Source: an uncultured Opitutaceae bacterium (GTDB lineage Bacteria; Verrucomicrobiota; Verrucomicrobiia; Opitutales; Opitutaceae). From it: a DNA stretch of 56,001 nucleotides. A model generated the notes under the pieces. That model was not told the DNA's origin. It saw only the letters and a program-made list of their open reading frames with translations, and did no database searches. The stretch is from the NCBI GenBank assembly GCA_937889545.1, contig CALAOT010000073.1, positions 1 to 56,001 of the forward strand. The letters run 5' to 3'. Of this stretch, positions 1 through 8,717 are shown one piece after another; position 1 is the first letter of the stretch, and each line of letters begins with the position of its first letter. The translations under genes and the position numbers were made by a program.

Positions 1-54
1 GTTTGCCGTCTTCCTGCCGGGATGCTCCGATTCGCCTGCGGGATCGCACCGCCG

Positions 55-71
55 GAAGGCGAAACGCCTTC
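55..71. other. Short hairpin before the first gene
   Basis: A perfect 7-bp stem (GAAGGCG / CGCCTTC) with an AAA loop lies about 50 bases upstream of the GH31 gene. No T-run follows on either strand, so it is not a clear intrinsic terminator. Bases 1-118 hold no other feature I can support; a short open frame ending at a TGA overlapping the stem could be the tail of an upstream gene. Confidence 0.35.
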
Positions 72-118
72 GTGATTCCGTTCGGCCGGCGCGCGATCCT
101 CGGCCCCCAATCCTGAAT

Positions 119-3007
119 ATGAAGACCGTCGCCGCCCACCGTCTGCTGATGCTCGGGTTGCAGTTCGCCGTCCTCGCCAGCCTTTCGCCGAGGCGGGCGG
201 AGGCTGGCACGCCGGAGGGTCCGGCCGCGGCGCCGTCCCCGGCCGCGCCAGGGGGCGGCGCCCGCGTCCGGCCCATCACCAATGGGGCCGAGGTGCTCAC
301 GGGCGCCCAAAGGGTGCGCGTGCAGTTTGAATCGCCGGTCACCGTGCATGTGACCAAGTGTATGGCGGGCGAGCAGCCGGCCGGCAGAAGCCTGATCGTG
401 CTGCCGCACGCGGCGGCCCGGCTGGACATCGCCTATGCCGAGGAGCCCGGGCGGGTCACGGTGCGGTCGGGCCGCCTGTGCGTGGCGGTGTCAAGGTCCA
501 GCGGCGCGGTCTCATACTGCGACGCGTTGGGCGACCCGCTGCTTGGGGAGGAGGGGGCCGCATCGATCACGCCGGAGGCGGTCGCGGGCGAGGCGAAGGC
601 GTACTCGATCCAGACAAACTTCAGGCTCAGCCCCGGCGAGGGCATATACGGGCTCGGGCAGCACCAGTCCGGCCTGATGAACTATCGCGGCCATTCGGTG
701 ACGCTTGTCCAGGCCAACACGCAGTCATCGAACCCCTTCCTGGTGTCGACCAGGGGCTACGGCATACTGTGGGACAACTACTCAAAGACGATCTTCTCGG
801 ACAACGAGGACGGCTGCTCCGTCTGGTCCGACGTGGCGGACAATATCGACTACTACTTCGTCTACGGGGGGAGCATGGACGGCGCGATAGCGGGCTACCG
901 CGACCTGACGGGCGCGGCGCCGCTCTACGGCAGGTGGGCGTATGGCTACTGGCAGAGCAAGGAACACTACGAGAACCGGGACGAGGTGCTTAAGGTGGCG
1001 GCCGAGTACCGGGCGCGCGCCATACCGATCGACAGCATCGTGCAGGACTGGGACTACTGGGACGGCCGGGACAACTGGAACCAGCTATTCTTCGACCCCA
1101 AGCTCTTTCCGCGGCCCGCGGAGATGATCGACATCCTGCACCGGGAGAACTTCCACTTCATGATATCCATCTGGTGCGGCTTCGGGCCGGCGACGCCGGT
1201 CTACCGGGAGATGGAGCAGCGGGGATTCCTCTATCCGACGGTCGGATGGGCGGGCTTCAGGTTCTTCGACGCCTACAACCCGGAGGCGACGGACCTTTAT
1301 TGGAAGTATGTCAGGGACGGGCTCTTCAGCCGCGGCGTGGACGCCTGGTGGATGGACTCCACCGAGCCCGACATCGTCAATGCCCTTACGAAGGACGCCG
1401 AGGAGTACGAGATGAAGAGGGTGGGCTCAAACCACCTCGGGACCTTCGCGCGCTACCTGAACACCTATCCGCTGATGGCCACGGAGGCGGTCTACAGGAA
1501 CCAGCGCGGGGAGACGGACCGCAAGCGCGTCTTCATCCTCACCCGGTCCACCTTCGCGGGGCAGCAGCGGGCCGCAGCCACGACGTGGTCCGGCGACATC
1601 GGGGCGAGCTGGGGGGTCTACCGCAACCAGATCGCCGCCGGCCTCAACCACAGCATGTCCGGCATACCCTACTGGACGTTCGACATCGGTGCTTTCGTGA
1701 TCGGCAGCTACGGCGGGTATTTCTGGGACGGCGGAAAGGATCCCGCATACCAGGAGCTGTACACCCGCATGTTCCAGTTCGGCTCCTTCAGCCCGATATT
1801 CCGGGCGCACGGCTCCGAGACACCCCGGGAGATATGGGAGTTCGGCAAGTTCACCGACGTGCTCGTCGACTTTGACAGGCTGCGCTACCGGCTGATGCCC
1901 TACATCTATTCGAACGCGTGGAGGGTCACGAGCGAGGGGTACACCCCCATGCGCGGGCTCCCGATGGATTTTCCCGGCGACCACGCCACCTACGCCATCG
2001 CGGACCAATACATGTTCGGGCCGTCGCTCATGGTGTGCCCGGTCACCGAATACATGCTGCACCGTCCGCCGGGCAAGAGCGTGCCCATATCCTCCGCTCA
2101 CTTCCGGACGCGCGACGGGAGGCCCGGACTCGACGCCACCTACTACGGCGACGACCACTTCGGCGCCGTGGTCCACACGGGCACCGAACCGAGCGTCAAC
2201 CTCGACTGGTACACCGGATGGCCGGCCTATGTGAAGAAGGAGACCTTCTCGATGCGCTGGGAGGGCCAGCTGATCCCGACCGAGACGGGGGTGCACCGGT
2301 TTCATGTGAAGACGTTCGGCCCGAGGCTCCTCGACCTGGACGGAAAGGCGCTGAAGTTCACCTACACCTCGGTCGAGGGGGTGACGGAGCCCGTGCGGCT
2401 GGAGGCCGGCAGGCCGTACCGCTTCTCCTTCGCCACCTCGAACTCGGTGCTCGGGGCCTTCCGGGCGCAGCTCTTCTGGAAGACCCCATCCATCTTCGAG
2501 GAGGATTCCACGCACGAGGCCCGCCCGCAGACCCGGACGGTCTACCTTCCGGCGGGCCGCGCCTGGTTTGATTTCTGGACCGGCCGCACCACTGGAGGCG
2601 GGCAGAGCGTCGACGCCGCGGCCCCGATCGAGCGGATCCCGCTGCTCGTGCCCTCGGGCTCCATCATCCCCATGGGGCCCCCGGTGCAGTACGCCTCCGA
2701 GAAGCCCGACGCCCCCATGGAGCTCCGGGTGTATCCCGGATCGAACGCCTCCTTCACTCTATACGAGGACGAGAACGACACCTATGACTACGAAAAGGGG
2801 GTCTACTCGACGATCCGCATCGACTGGGATGACGCGGCGCGGCGGCTGACAATCGGGGCCCGGAGGGGAAGCTATCCCGGCATGCCCGTGAAGCGCTCAT
2901 TCCAGGTGGTCGTCGTCGGGCCGGGGCACGGGGCGGGCCCGGGCGTCACCGACCCGGCCGACCGGGTGGTCGCGTACTCGGGCGACGCCCTGGCGGTGCA
3001 GTTCTGA
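119..3007 (+). CDS. Secreted GH31 alpha-glycosidase with PA14 domain (alpha-xylosidase/alpha-glucosidase type)
   Basis: Family 31 glycoside hydrolase of 962 residues, predicted to release alpha-linked xylose or glucose outside the cytoplasm. Residues 1-29 are a signal peptide ending in RAEA. The (beta/alpha)8 barrel carries the nucleophile in WWMDSTEP (Asp413) and the acid/base in TTWSGDIG (Asp493). A PA14 carbohydrate-binding domain (about residues 670-800, starting near LDATYYGDDHFG) interrupts the proximal C-terminal beta-sandwich, which resumes with RTVYLPAGRAWFDFWTG. PA14 insertions are known in bacterial GH31 alpha-xylosidases acting on xyloglucan, so that activity is favoured, but sequence alone does not fix the substrate. 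The start is the ATG that opens the signal peptide; no convincing ribosome binding site is seen. The next gene is convergent, so it is probably transcribed alone. Confidence 0.92.
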   Translation: MKTVAAHRLLMLGLQFAVLASLSPRRAEAGTPEGPAAAPSPAAPGGGARVRPITNGAEVLTGAQRVRVQFESPVTVHVTKCMAGEQPAGRSLIVLPHAAARLDIAYAEEPGRVTVRSGRLCVAVSRSSGAVSYCDALGDPLLGEEGAASITPEAVAGEAKAYSIQTNFRLSPGEGIYGLGQHQSGLMNYRGHSVTLVQANTQSSNPFLVSTRGYGILWDNYSKTIFSDNEDGCSVWSDVADNIDYYFVYGGSMDGAIAGYRDLTGAAPLYGRWAYGYWQSKEHYENRDEVLKVAAEYRARAIPIDSIVQDWDYWDGRDNWNQLFFDPKLFPRPAEMIDILHRENFHFMISIWCGFGPATPVYREMEQRGFLYPTVGWAGFRFFDAYNPEATDLYWKYVRDGLFSRGVDAWWMDSTEPDIVNALTKDAEEYEMKRVGSNHLGTFARYLNTYPLMATEAVYRNQRGETDRKRVFILTRSTFAGQQRAAATTWSGDIGASWGVYRNQIAAGLNHSMSGIPYWTFDIGAFVIGSYGGYFWDGGKDPAYQELYTRMFQFGSFSPIFRAHGSETPREIWEFGKFTDVLVDFDRLRYRLMPYIYSNAWRVTSEGYTPMRGLPMDFPGDHATYAIADQYMFGPSLMVCPVTEYMLHRPPGKSVPISSAHFRTRDGRPGLDATYYGDDHFGAVVHTGTEPSVNLDWYTGWPAYVKKETFSMRWEGQLIPTETGVHRFHVKTFGPRLLDLDGKALKFTYTSVEGVTEPVRLEAGRPYRFSFATSNSVLGAFRAQLFWKTPSIFEEDSTHEARPQTRTVYLPAGRAWFDFWTGRTTGGGQSVDAAAPIERIPLLVPSGSIIPMGPPVQYASEKPDAPMELRVYPGSNASFTLYEDENDTYDYEKGVYSTIRIDWDDAARRLTIGARRGSYPGMPVKRSFQVVVVGPGHGAGPGVTDPADRVVAYSGDALAVQF

Positions 3008-3011
3008 ATCG

Positions 3012-3054
3012 AGGGGGCTCCCCGCGGCCCATTGTTCCGGAGGGGCCGCCCCCC
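3012..3054. terminator. Probable bidirectional terminator between convergent genes
   Basis: The 47-base gap between the GH31 stop and the stop of the convergent TPR gene holds a G/C-rich dyad: GCGGCC at 3024-3029 pairs with GGCCGC at 3044-3049, extended outward by GGGGG and CCCCC runs. T-tracts are poor, so it is a terminator by position more than by textbook sequence. Confidence 0.5.
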
Positions 3055-5088
3055 TTACCTCGGAGACTGGATCAACTGCAGCATCCTGCGCGCGGACGGG
3101 TCGTCCGGCTGAAGCTTCAGGACCTTCTCGAACTCGGCGATCGCCTCGTCCCTGCGGCCCATCTGGAGCAGGGCCATTCCGCGGGAGAAGTGCGCCTGGG
3201 CGAAGCCCGGCTGCGCCCGGAGCGCCGCCTCTATCCGCTGGATCCCCTCCTCGGTCCGCCCGGTCCGGCAGAGAAGAACGCCCAGGTTGTTGCTCGCCTC
3301 GGCGAGGTCCGGCTGGATCCGGAGAGCCTCCTTGAAATGCACGATGGCCTCCGGAATCCGCCCCGTCTGAACCAGCGCATTGCCCAGGTCAAAATGCGCC
3401 CGCGCGTGGCCCGGCTCGAGCCTCAGGGCCGCTCCAAACTGCTCGATCGCCTCCGCTGTCCGCCCGCTCCGCAGCAGAGCCTCGCCCAGTTCATCGTGCC
3501 CGTCGGCGTGGTGGGGCTCGATTCGCAGCGCCTCCCCGAGCTGCCGGATCGCCTCCGGCGTCCGGCCGCTCCGACCAAGGGCCTTGGCGAGGTTGTAATG
3601 CGCCGCCGCGAATCCGGGCTCCAGGGCCAGGGCGGCCTCGTAGCACCCGATCGCCTCCGGGGTCCTGCCGGACCGGTCGAGGGCATTGCCGAGGTTATTG
3701 AGGACCCCCGGAAACGCCGGCTGTATCTCCAGCGCGGCCCTGTACTGCCCGATCGCCTCGGGAATCCGCCCGGCCTTGGCGAGTGCCAGGCCCAGGTAAT
3801 TGCGGGCGTTCGCGTTGTCCGGCCGCTTGGCGACCGTGTCGGTCCACAGGCTGAGCTCGCTTGCGTAGACCTCGTTTCGCCTTGCGGTGAGGAACCCGAG
3901 CAGGAGGGCCAGAAGGCCCAGCACCAGCCAGCTTCGGCGCCCGGCAAGGACATAGGCTCCCGCGGCCGCGGTCGCGGCCACCGCCGCAAGCGGAAGGTAC
4001 ATCCGGTGCTCGGCCATCGTCTGCGTCGCGACGGGCACCACGCTGCTCGGGGCGAGAATGACGAGGAACCAGGCTCCGAGGAACCCGAGCACCGGCCGCC
4101 GCCGGAGCGCAAACAGGGTGGCGGCGGCCAGCACAACAGCGACAAGGGCGTACGGGACGACCTCGGCGAGAGTGTGGACCCGGAACGGTCCGTACTCGAA
4201 AACAAGCCGCCGCGGCCAGACCGACAGCCCCGCATAGCGCGCGACTGCCTCAAGCTGCGCCAGCCAGTATCCCCAGGGCGAGACGCCCGCGCTGAATCCG
4301 GCCGAGCCCCCTCGGCTCCAGCCGGTGCTCGATACCCAAGCGGCCAGCGGCAGCCACGTCGCCGCAAACGCGAGGTACAGTCCGCGGCGCTCGCGCCAAG
4401 CCCTGCGAAACGTGCCGGCCACGAACGTGCGGTCGTAGAGCAGTACGAGAATGGGTGCCGTCGCCATCACCTCCTTCGTGGCCATGCCCAGCAGGCAGGC
4501 CGCAACCGCGCAGGCCCGCCAGGGCGCCGGCCGCCGGGACTCGACCGACCGGATGAAGCAATAGAGCGTCAGCAGGTAGAACAACCCCATCAGCGACTCG
4601 ACACGCTGGGCGACGTAGGTCACGGACTCGGTCTGCAGGGGATGCAGGGACCAAAGCAGCACAACCGCCAGGGACAGCGGCACGGCATCCCGTCCGAAGC
4701 GCCCGCTCAGGACCGGTCCCGATAGCGTCCTGCGCACGATACTGAACAACGTTAGGGCGCCAAGAATGTGAATGAGGACATTGAGCGCGTGGTAGCTCCA
4801 GACTTCGGTCCCGCTCAGCGCGTAGTTGACGGCCAGCGTGAGATTGGCGACCGGGCGGCCGCCGACCGTGGTGCCTGCGGGCGCCTGCAGAAGCGCGTTC
4901 CACGCCGGCCAGATGTGCCGGATGGAGGCGTTCTCCTGGATCGCAAACTGGTCGTCGAAGACAAAAGGGGCCCGGAAGCAGTTGTGGTATGCGGCGAAGG
5001 TTGCCAGGGCGATCGCCGCTACGGCCGCAAATGCCTGCAATCGGCCCGGCGCCCGTAACGAAACCGTCGTGGCGGCCGGTGTGCTCAT
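3055..5088 (-). CDS. Multi-pass membrane protein with C-terminal TPR repeats, TMTC-like glycosyltransferase family
   Basis: 677 residues. The N-terminal ~400 residues are about ten hydrophobic segments. After the first comes a periplasmic loop with an acidic FVFDD pair and the GGRPVANLTLAVNYALSG signature of bacterial relatives of eukaryotic TMTC O-mannosyltransferases. The C-terminal ~250 residues are seven or so regular 34-residue TPR repeats (G-R-x-P-E-A-I pattern). Family knowledge suggests a lipid-linked sugar donor and a protein acceptor bound by the TPR domain; neither is known here. It lies alone on the minus strand and converges with the GH31 gene. Function is inferred from topology and the acidic motif only. 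Confidence 0.75.
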   Translation of the reverse strand: MSTPAATTVSLRAPGRLQAFAAVAAIALATFAAYHNCFRAPFVFDDQFAIQENASIRHIWPAWNALLQAPAGTTVGGRPVANLTLAVNYALSGTEVWSYHALNVLIHILGALTLFSIVRRTLSGPVLSGRFGRDAVPLSLAVVLLWSLHPLQTESVTYVAQRVESLMGLFYLLTLYCFIRSVESRRPAPWRACAVAACLLGMATKEVMATAPILVLLYDRTFVAGTFRRAWRERRGLYLAFAATWLPLAAWVSSTGWSRGGSAGFSAGVSPWGYWLAQLEAVARYAGLSVWPRRLVFEYGPFRVHTLAEVVPYALVAVVLAAATLFALRRRPVLGFLGAWFLVILAPSSVVPVATQTMAEHRMYLPLAAVAATAAAGAYVLAGRRSWLVLGLLALLLGFLTARRNEVYASELSLWTDTVAKRPDNANARNYLGLALAKAGRIPEAIGQYRAALEIQPAFPGVLNNLGNALDRSGRTPEAIGCYEAALALEPGFAAAHYNLAKALGRSGRTPEAIRQLGEALRIEPHHADGHDELGEALLRSGRTAEAIEQFGAALRLEPGHARAHFDLGNALVQTGRIPEAIVHFKEALRIQPDLAEASNNLGVLLCRTGRTEEGIQRIEAALRAQPGFAQAHFSRGMALLQMGRRDEAIAEFEKVLKLQPDDPSARRMLQLIQSPR

Positions 5089-5342
5089 CCGGGCATGGCT
5101 CTCGCATTACTCCGTCCGCAATGGTTCCGGTTCATGCGCGCAGTCATCGGTCGGGGTCGTCTCGGACCCTGTCTGACGTTCAGCTCCGGGGCAATCAACA
5201 CCATTGAATTGCGCGCGTTGCCGGCGCGTGCCCGCGAAGGCAGGTGCGGGTCTCCCGGGCAGCGACCCGACGCCTGACAACGGCCGATGGCCCTGCGGAC
5301 CTCACAAGATCCCGGGCGCAGGCGATTGTCTTATCGGGCGCG

Positions 5343-5363
5343 GAGGCGTCCTCGAGACGCCTC
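5343..5363. other. Hairpin downstream of the histidine kinase operon
   Basis: Perfect 8-bp stem (GAGGCGTC / GACGCCTC, 5-base loop) in the 294-base gap 5089-5382, 20 bases past the kinase stop. It could end the minus-strand transcript, but the T-tract is missing. I see nothing else in this gap. Confidence 0.4.
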
Positions 5364-5382
5364 GGGAACAAGGATCCCCTCA

Positions 5383-6744
5383 CTAGGCCTTGTGGGGGAG
5401 CGTGACCCTGAACGAGGTGCCATCGGGACCTGTCGACAGCAGGACCATTTCCGCGCCGATCTGGCGCGCCAACAGCTGGCAGATGGCCAGTCCCAACCCT
5501 GAACCGCCAGGCCGCCCGCTGCGGCCGGGCTTAAAAAGGTGCTTCTGCACGGACCGGGAGATTCCGGAACCCTCATCCGCCACAGTCATAACGAATCCCC
5601 AGCCCGCATCGACAAGCGATACGGAAACTCTCTTGCCCGGGTCGGTAGCGAATATCGCATTCTGCACAAGATTGCTGGCGATCAGGCAAAGCAGGCTGCC
5701 GCGGTGGCTGTCGGTGGGCGCCGCAAACCCTTCGCTGACCTCCAACAAGACGCCCTTTTCAGCCGCCTGGGCCTCGTTCTTCTTGTGAATCATGGCAGCG
5801 AGCTCGCGGCCGGTTAGCTCGTAGGTGGCGTCGGCGCTCGCATCGCCGAGCAATGCGACAGTTTCACGGATCATGGATTGCAACCGCTCGGTGTAGTCTG
5901 CCGCCGACTCCCACGCCGGGTTGGACGGATCCGACTTGGGGCCCGCAACAACGGCGCGCAATCCGTCAACCGACCCCTGAAGGCCGTGGATCAGGTGCGA
6001 TGTGATCTGCCCAACCGCAGACGCCTTTGACACAAGCGTGAGCTCGAAGTTGGCGCGGGTAAGTCTCTCGTTGCGCTCGGCAACGGTCCGCTGTGCCCGA
6101 TGGACGCTGAAAGTGGCACCGGCCATGACCGCGGCGATCAGCACGGCTCCGACCAGCAGTGTGACCGCGGTTTGCCGGTCGATCCGGGCATCGATGAGGG
6201 CAAGCTCGCTCGAAAGCGGCCGGGCGTCTATGTAGTAACGCACGAATCCTTGCACCGCAGCCGAGCCGGGGCGATGCAGCGGCAGCAGGACCTCGAGCAC
6301 CGGGGTTTCCCGTTGGTCCGCCGAAACCCCAGCGAAATATTGGTCGAGTGGAAAGGCCGGATGGTACCGGCTGACGGGCGCGCCACCCTGAAGCTTCAGG
6401 TAGTCGTCGGTGGGCAGCTCCACAAAGAGCTGGTTGGCCGGCACGAATTCGACGGTGTTGCCGTCGCGGTCGAAGACCGCGACGGCCAGCATCCCCTTCT
6501 GGCGGGCGCTTGTCAGGAGCGCGGCAAGCGCCCTGGACGGATTCGACGGTTCGTTCACGGAGCTGTCGGCCAGCTGCTGGAGCGCCATGGGATAAAGAAC
6601 GGCGGCGTCCCGCTCGATGATCTTCAGATGAATCTCACTGCGAAGGTCCGACCGGAACCAGACGACCAGCCCCGAGAATATGACGACAAGCAGGGCGCCC
6701 GTGCAAAGTGCGGCGACCGAGTTTCTTAAGGTTTGACGAGGCAT
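5383..6744 (-). CDS. Membrane sensor histidine kinase
   Basis: About 453 residues from the ATG at 6744 (MPRQTLRN); longer in-frame extensions run into the upstream gene and look non-coding. Order: TM1 (about 10-30), periplasmic sensor region of ~150 residues, TM2 (TLLVGAVLIAAVMAGATF), dimerisation helix with the candidate phospho-acceptor in GQITSHLIHGLQ, then a HATPase_c domain with N-box (NLVQNAIFA), G1 (DEGSGI) and G2 (GRPGGSGLGLAI). The H-box is not canonical HE-x-N, so the exact histidine is an inference. It starts 26 bases after the preceding gene in an operon with an NtrC-type response regulator, its likely partner. The ligand is unknown. Confidence 0.85.
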   Translation of the reverse strand: MPRQTLRNSVAALCTGALLVVIFSGLVVWFRSDLRSEIHLKIIERDAAVLYPMALQQLADSSVNEPSNPSRALAALLTSARQKGMLAVAVFDRDGNTVEFVPANQLFVELPTDDYLKLQGGAPVSRYHPAFPLDQYFAGVSADQRETPVLEVLLPLHRPGSAAVQGFVRYYIDARPLSSELALIDARIDRQTAVTLLVGAVLIAAVMAGATFSVHRAQRTVAERNERLTRANFELTLVSKASAVGQITSHLIHGLQGSVDGLRAVVAGPKSDPSNPAWESAADYTERLQSMIRETVALLGDASADATYELTGRELAAMIHKKNEAQAAEKGVLLEVSEGFAAPTDSHRGSLLCLIASNLVQNAIFATDPGKRVSVSLVDAGWGFVMTVADEGSGISRSVQKHLFKPGRSGRPGGSGLGLAICQLLARQIGAEMVLLSTGPDGTSFRVTLPHKA

Positions 6745-6770
6745 CGATGGCAGGCGGCGAGCTCCCGCTG

Positions 6771-8459
6771 TCAGTTGGCCCTCTTTCCGGCCGGCAGCGG
6801 CAGCGCCAGCCGCTCGACGGCGGAGTCGAAAATCAAGCGACGTTGTCCGGCTGACAGACCTGGCAGCAGCACCGCTGTCTGGTAGTCCCGGTACCGCTCC
6901 CAAATCTCCTTCCGTTCGCGCCCGTCCTCAAAGTCTCTTAGCAGGTCGTTGACGGATTTCCGATCCAGGGGTCCGTTGGCGGACCGAACGTAGGCGGCAA
7001 GACTCTCCCGAATGCCCGCTTCCTCGATGTTCAGCGCCGTAATGAGTTCATTCTGGCGATGGTCGAACTCCGCGACGGAGACTCGCAGGTCGGCGGGTTG
7101 TATTTCAGTCGTGCTCGTGCCGTCGTGCATCCAAGCCAGGGTGCCCGAACCTGCGTCCACCGGTCTCGCCTTCTGCGGCGCGTGGCCGGTGTCGGCGGTT
7201 GGGAAACGGGCATCCAGCATGGCGCGCAGCGTCTTGAGCAGCTCGAGCTTGTGCCTGCGGTAATCGGAAATACGCGCGGTGAGATCCGGCGGCAGCGACG
7301 GCGGGGCGGGCGGACCCGGCGGGTTTGGCAGGGCGGCCAAGCCGCCGCGGATTTCCTCCGCCAAGGCCTCAAAACGAGCGATACGGGGCGCATGGGCAAA
7401 GGCCAGCTTCACCATGGCCTCCCTGCGCGCATCGCCGCTGGCATCGTCGACGCCTTGGAGCGCGTCACGGAGCTCGGCCTTCAGAGCATTCTTAGAGGAG
7501 ACGTACTCGTTGACCTTGTTCGCCAGCGGGGCCGGCAAATCCTCTGGAATGGGGATTCGAGATCCTTCGGGAGAGAAATAAAGCAATCGCTTTCCGGGCG
7601 CGACCCGGTTTGCGGCGGCCGTCGGATTGACCATGCCATCGAGTTCGATTGCCGCCTCGAGAAGCAGGCTCCGTTGCCCTAGGGAGAGGCCCTCCTGGTA
7701 AAAGGCGGCGCCCCGTATCGCCTCGGCTTGCCGCGCGAGGGCTGCGGGGTCGGATGGAGTGTCGCGCACAGCACGCACGCGCCGGGCGAGGCTTTCGCTC
7801 ATGTCGGTGCTGTCAACCGGGATCCCAAAGGCTCGCGCCGGGCGCAAATCCACGCGGAGTTTCTCGGCCATCGCCTCCAGCTCGGAGATCCGCGGCGCCT
7901 GCAGGGCTGCAAAATCCACCAGCTGCCTCCTGCGCGACTCGGGATCGACATCCTTTAGCACCAGGACCCGTGAACGCAGTTCGTCCTGAAGCCCGACTTT
8001 TGCGTAGCGGTAGGCCACAATCTGGGCCCGCAACGGCCTCGGCAGATCGCCTGAGGCAAGTCGAGCTCCGAGCAGCGGATAAAAAATGTCGCCCACAAAT
8101 GCCGCAAGCTCCTCGGGTGCGGGCGGGCCGGAATCGAATGGCGCCAACATGGGAATCTCGGATTCCAACGGCGGGGCAACCGGGGGGAAGAAAGCGAATT
8201 GAGTTTCGGCAGGGAGGTCCCGGTGGAGAATGATGTGCGTCGAAAACGCGTTCATGAACCGGACGGGGTCGAATTTGCCGTGGGCCTGCGATGGAAGCTC
8301 GACGTTCCCCTCGTTCCAGGCCCCGTTCGTGCCAGCGGGCTGGTTCGAGGCCGCGGTTTGCGCCTGCGCCACCGGGGCTAGCGCGAGGGCGGCAAGCAAT
8401 GCCAGAACCAGCATCTGGCGGGCCTGAGGAAAGAGATTCGTGCCGCGTGCGAATATCAT
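6771..8459 (-). CDS. Secreted hypothetical protein between response regulator and kinase
   Basis: About 562 residues from ATG 8459, whose start gives a good signal peptide (LVLALLAALALAPVAQAQ). The rest is helical, rich in Arg/Glu/Ala, and appears to hold two similar ~130-residue sections, each with an internal SRVLVLKDVDPESRRRQL- or ELRDALQGVDDASGDARREA-like stretch followed by ALQAPRI / AFAHAPRIA. I do not recognise the family. A strong AGGAGG lies 7-8 bases before another in-frame ATG at 8597; that start would put the signal peptide about 45 residues inside the protein, so the start is uncertain. Its place inside a two-component operon suggests a periplasmic partner or modulator of the kinase (inference). 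Confidence 0.65.
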   Translation of the reverse strand: MIFARGTNLFPQARQMLVLALLAALALAPVAQAQTAASNQPAGTNGAWNEGNVELPSQAHGKFDPVRFMNAFSTHIILHRDLPAETQFAFFPPVAPPLESEIPMLAPFDSGPPAPEELAAFVGDIFYPLLGARLASGDLPRPLRAQIVAYRYAKVGLQDELRSRVLVLKDVDPESRRRQLVDFAALQAPRISELEAMAEKLRVDLRPARAFGIPVDSTDMSESLARRVRAVRDTPSDPAALARQAEAIRGAAFYQEGLSLGQRSLLLEAAIELDGMVNPTAAANRVAPGKRLLYFSPEGSRIPIPEDLPAPLANKVNEYVSSKNALKAELRDALQGVDDASGDARREAMVKLAFAHAPRIARFEALAEEIRGGLAALPNPPGPPAPPSLPPDLTARISDYRRHKLELLKTLRAMLDARFPTADTGHAPQKARPVDAGSGTLAWMHDGTSTTEIQPADLRVSVAEFDHRQNELITALNIEEAGIRESLAAYVRSANGPLDRKSVNDLLRDFEDGRERKEIWERYRDYQTAVLLPGLSAGQRRLIFDSAVERLALPLPAGKRAN

Positions 8460-8717
8460 GGGGGAATCTGGGGCGCCGGGGACGGAACGGAACCAACCGC
8501 GGGATTCCTGCATTGCATCCGGGGTGCCAACTCGATCCGGATGTACACAAGTTATTCGTAAATAACTGTTTAACGAAGTATGTCCGTTGTCGCTCATCGG
8601 CATCCCTCCTGGAAATGATTGAAGGGGCACGGGTTCAACGGGCGCGGGCGTGAGGCACTGGCCGTTTCCCAATCTCGAATCTCGGGTGGGGAACCTCACG
8701 AAACACGGGTTTATCGC

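Noticed and set aside
1427..2515. A 362-codon open frame antisense to the GH31 gene, and similar long antisense frames elsewhere.
   Set aside because: In GC-rich DNA such frames arise opposite real genes; it is Arg/Gly/His-rich and shows no domain.
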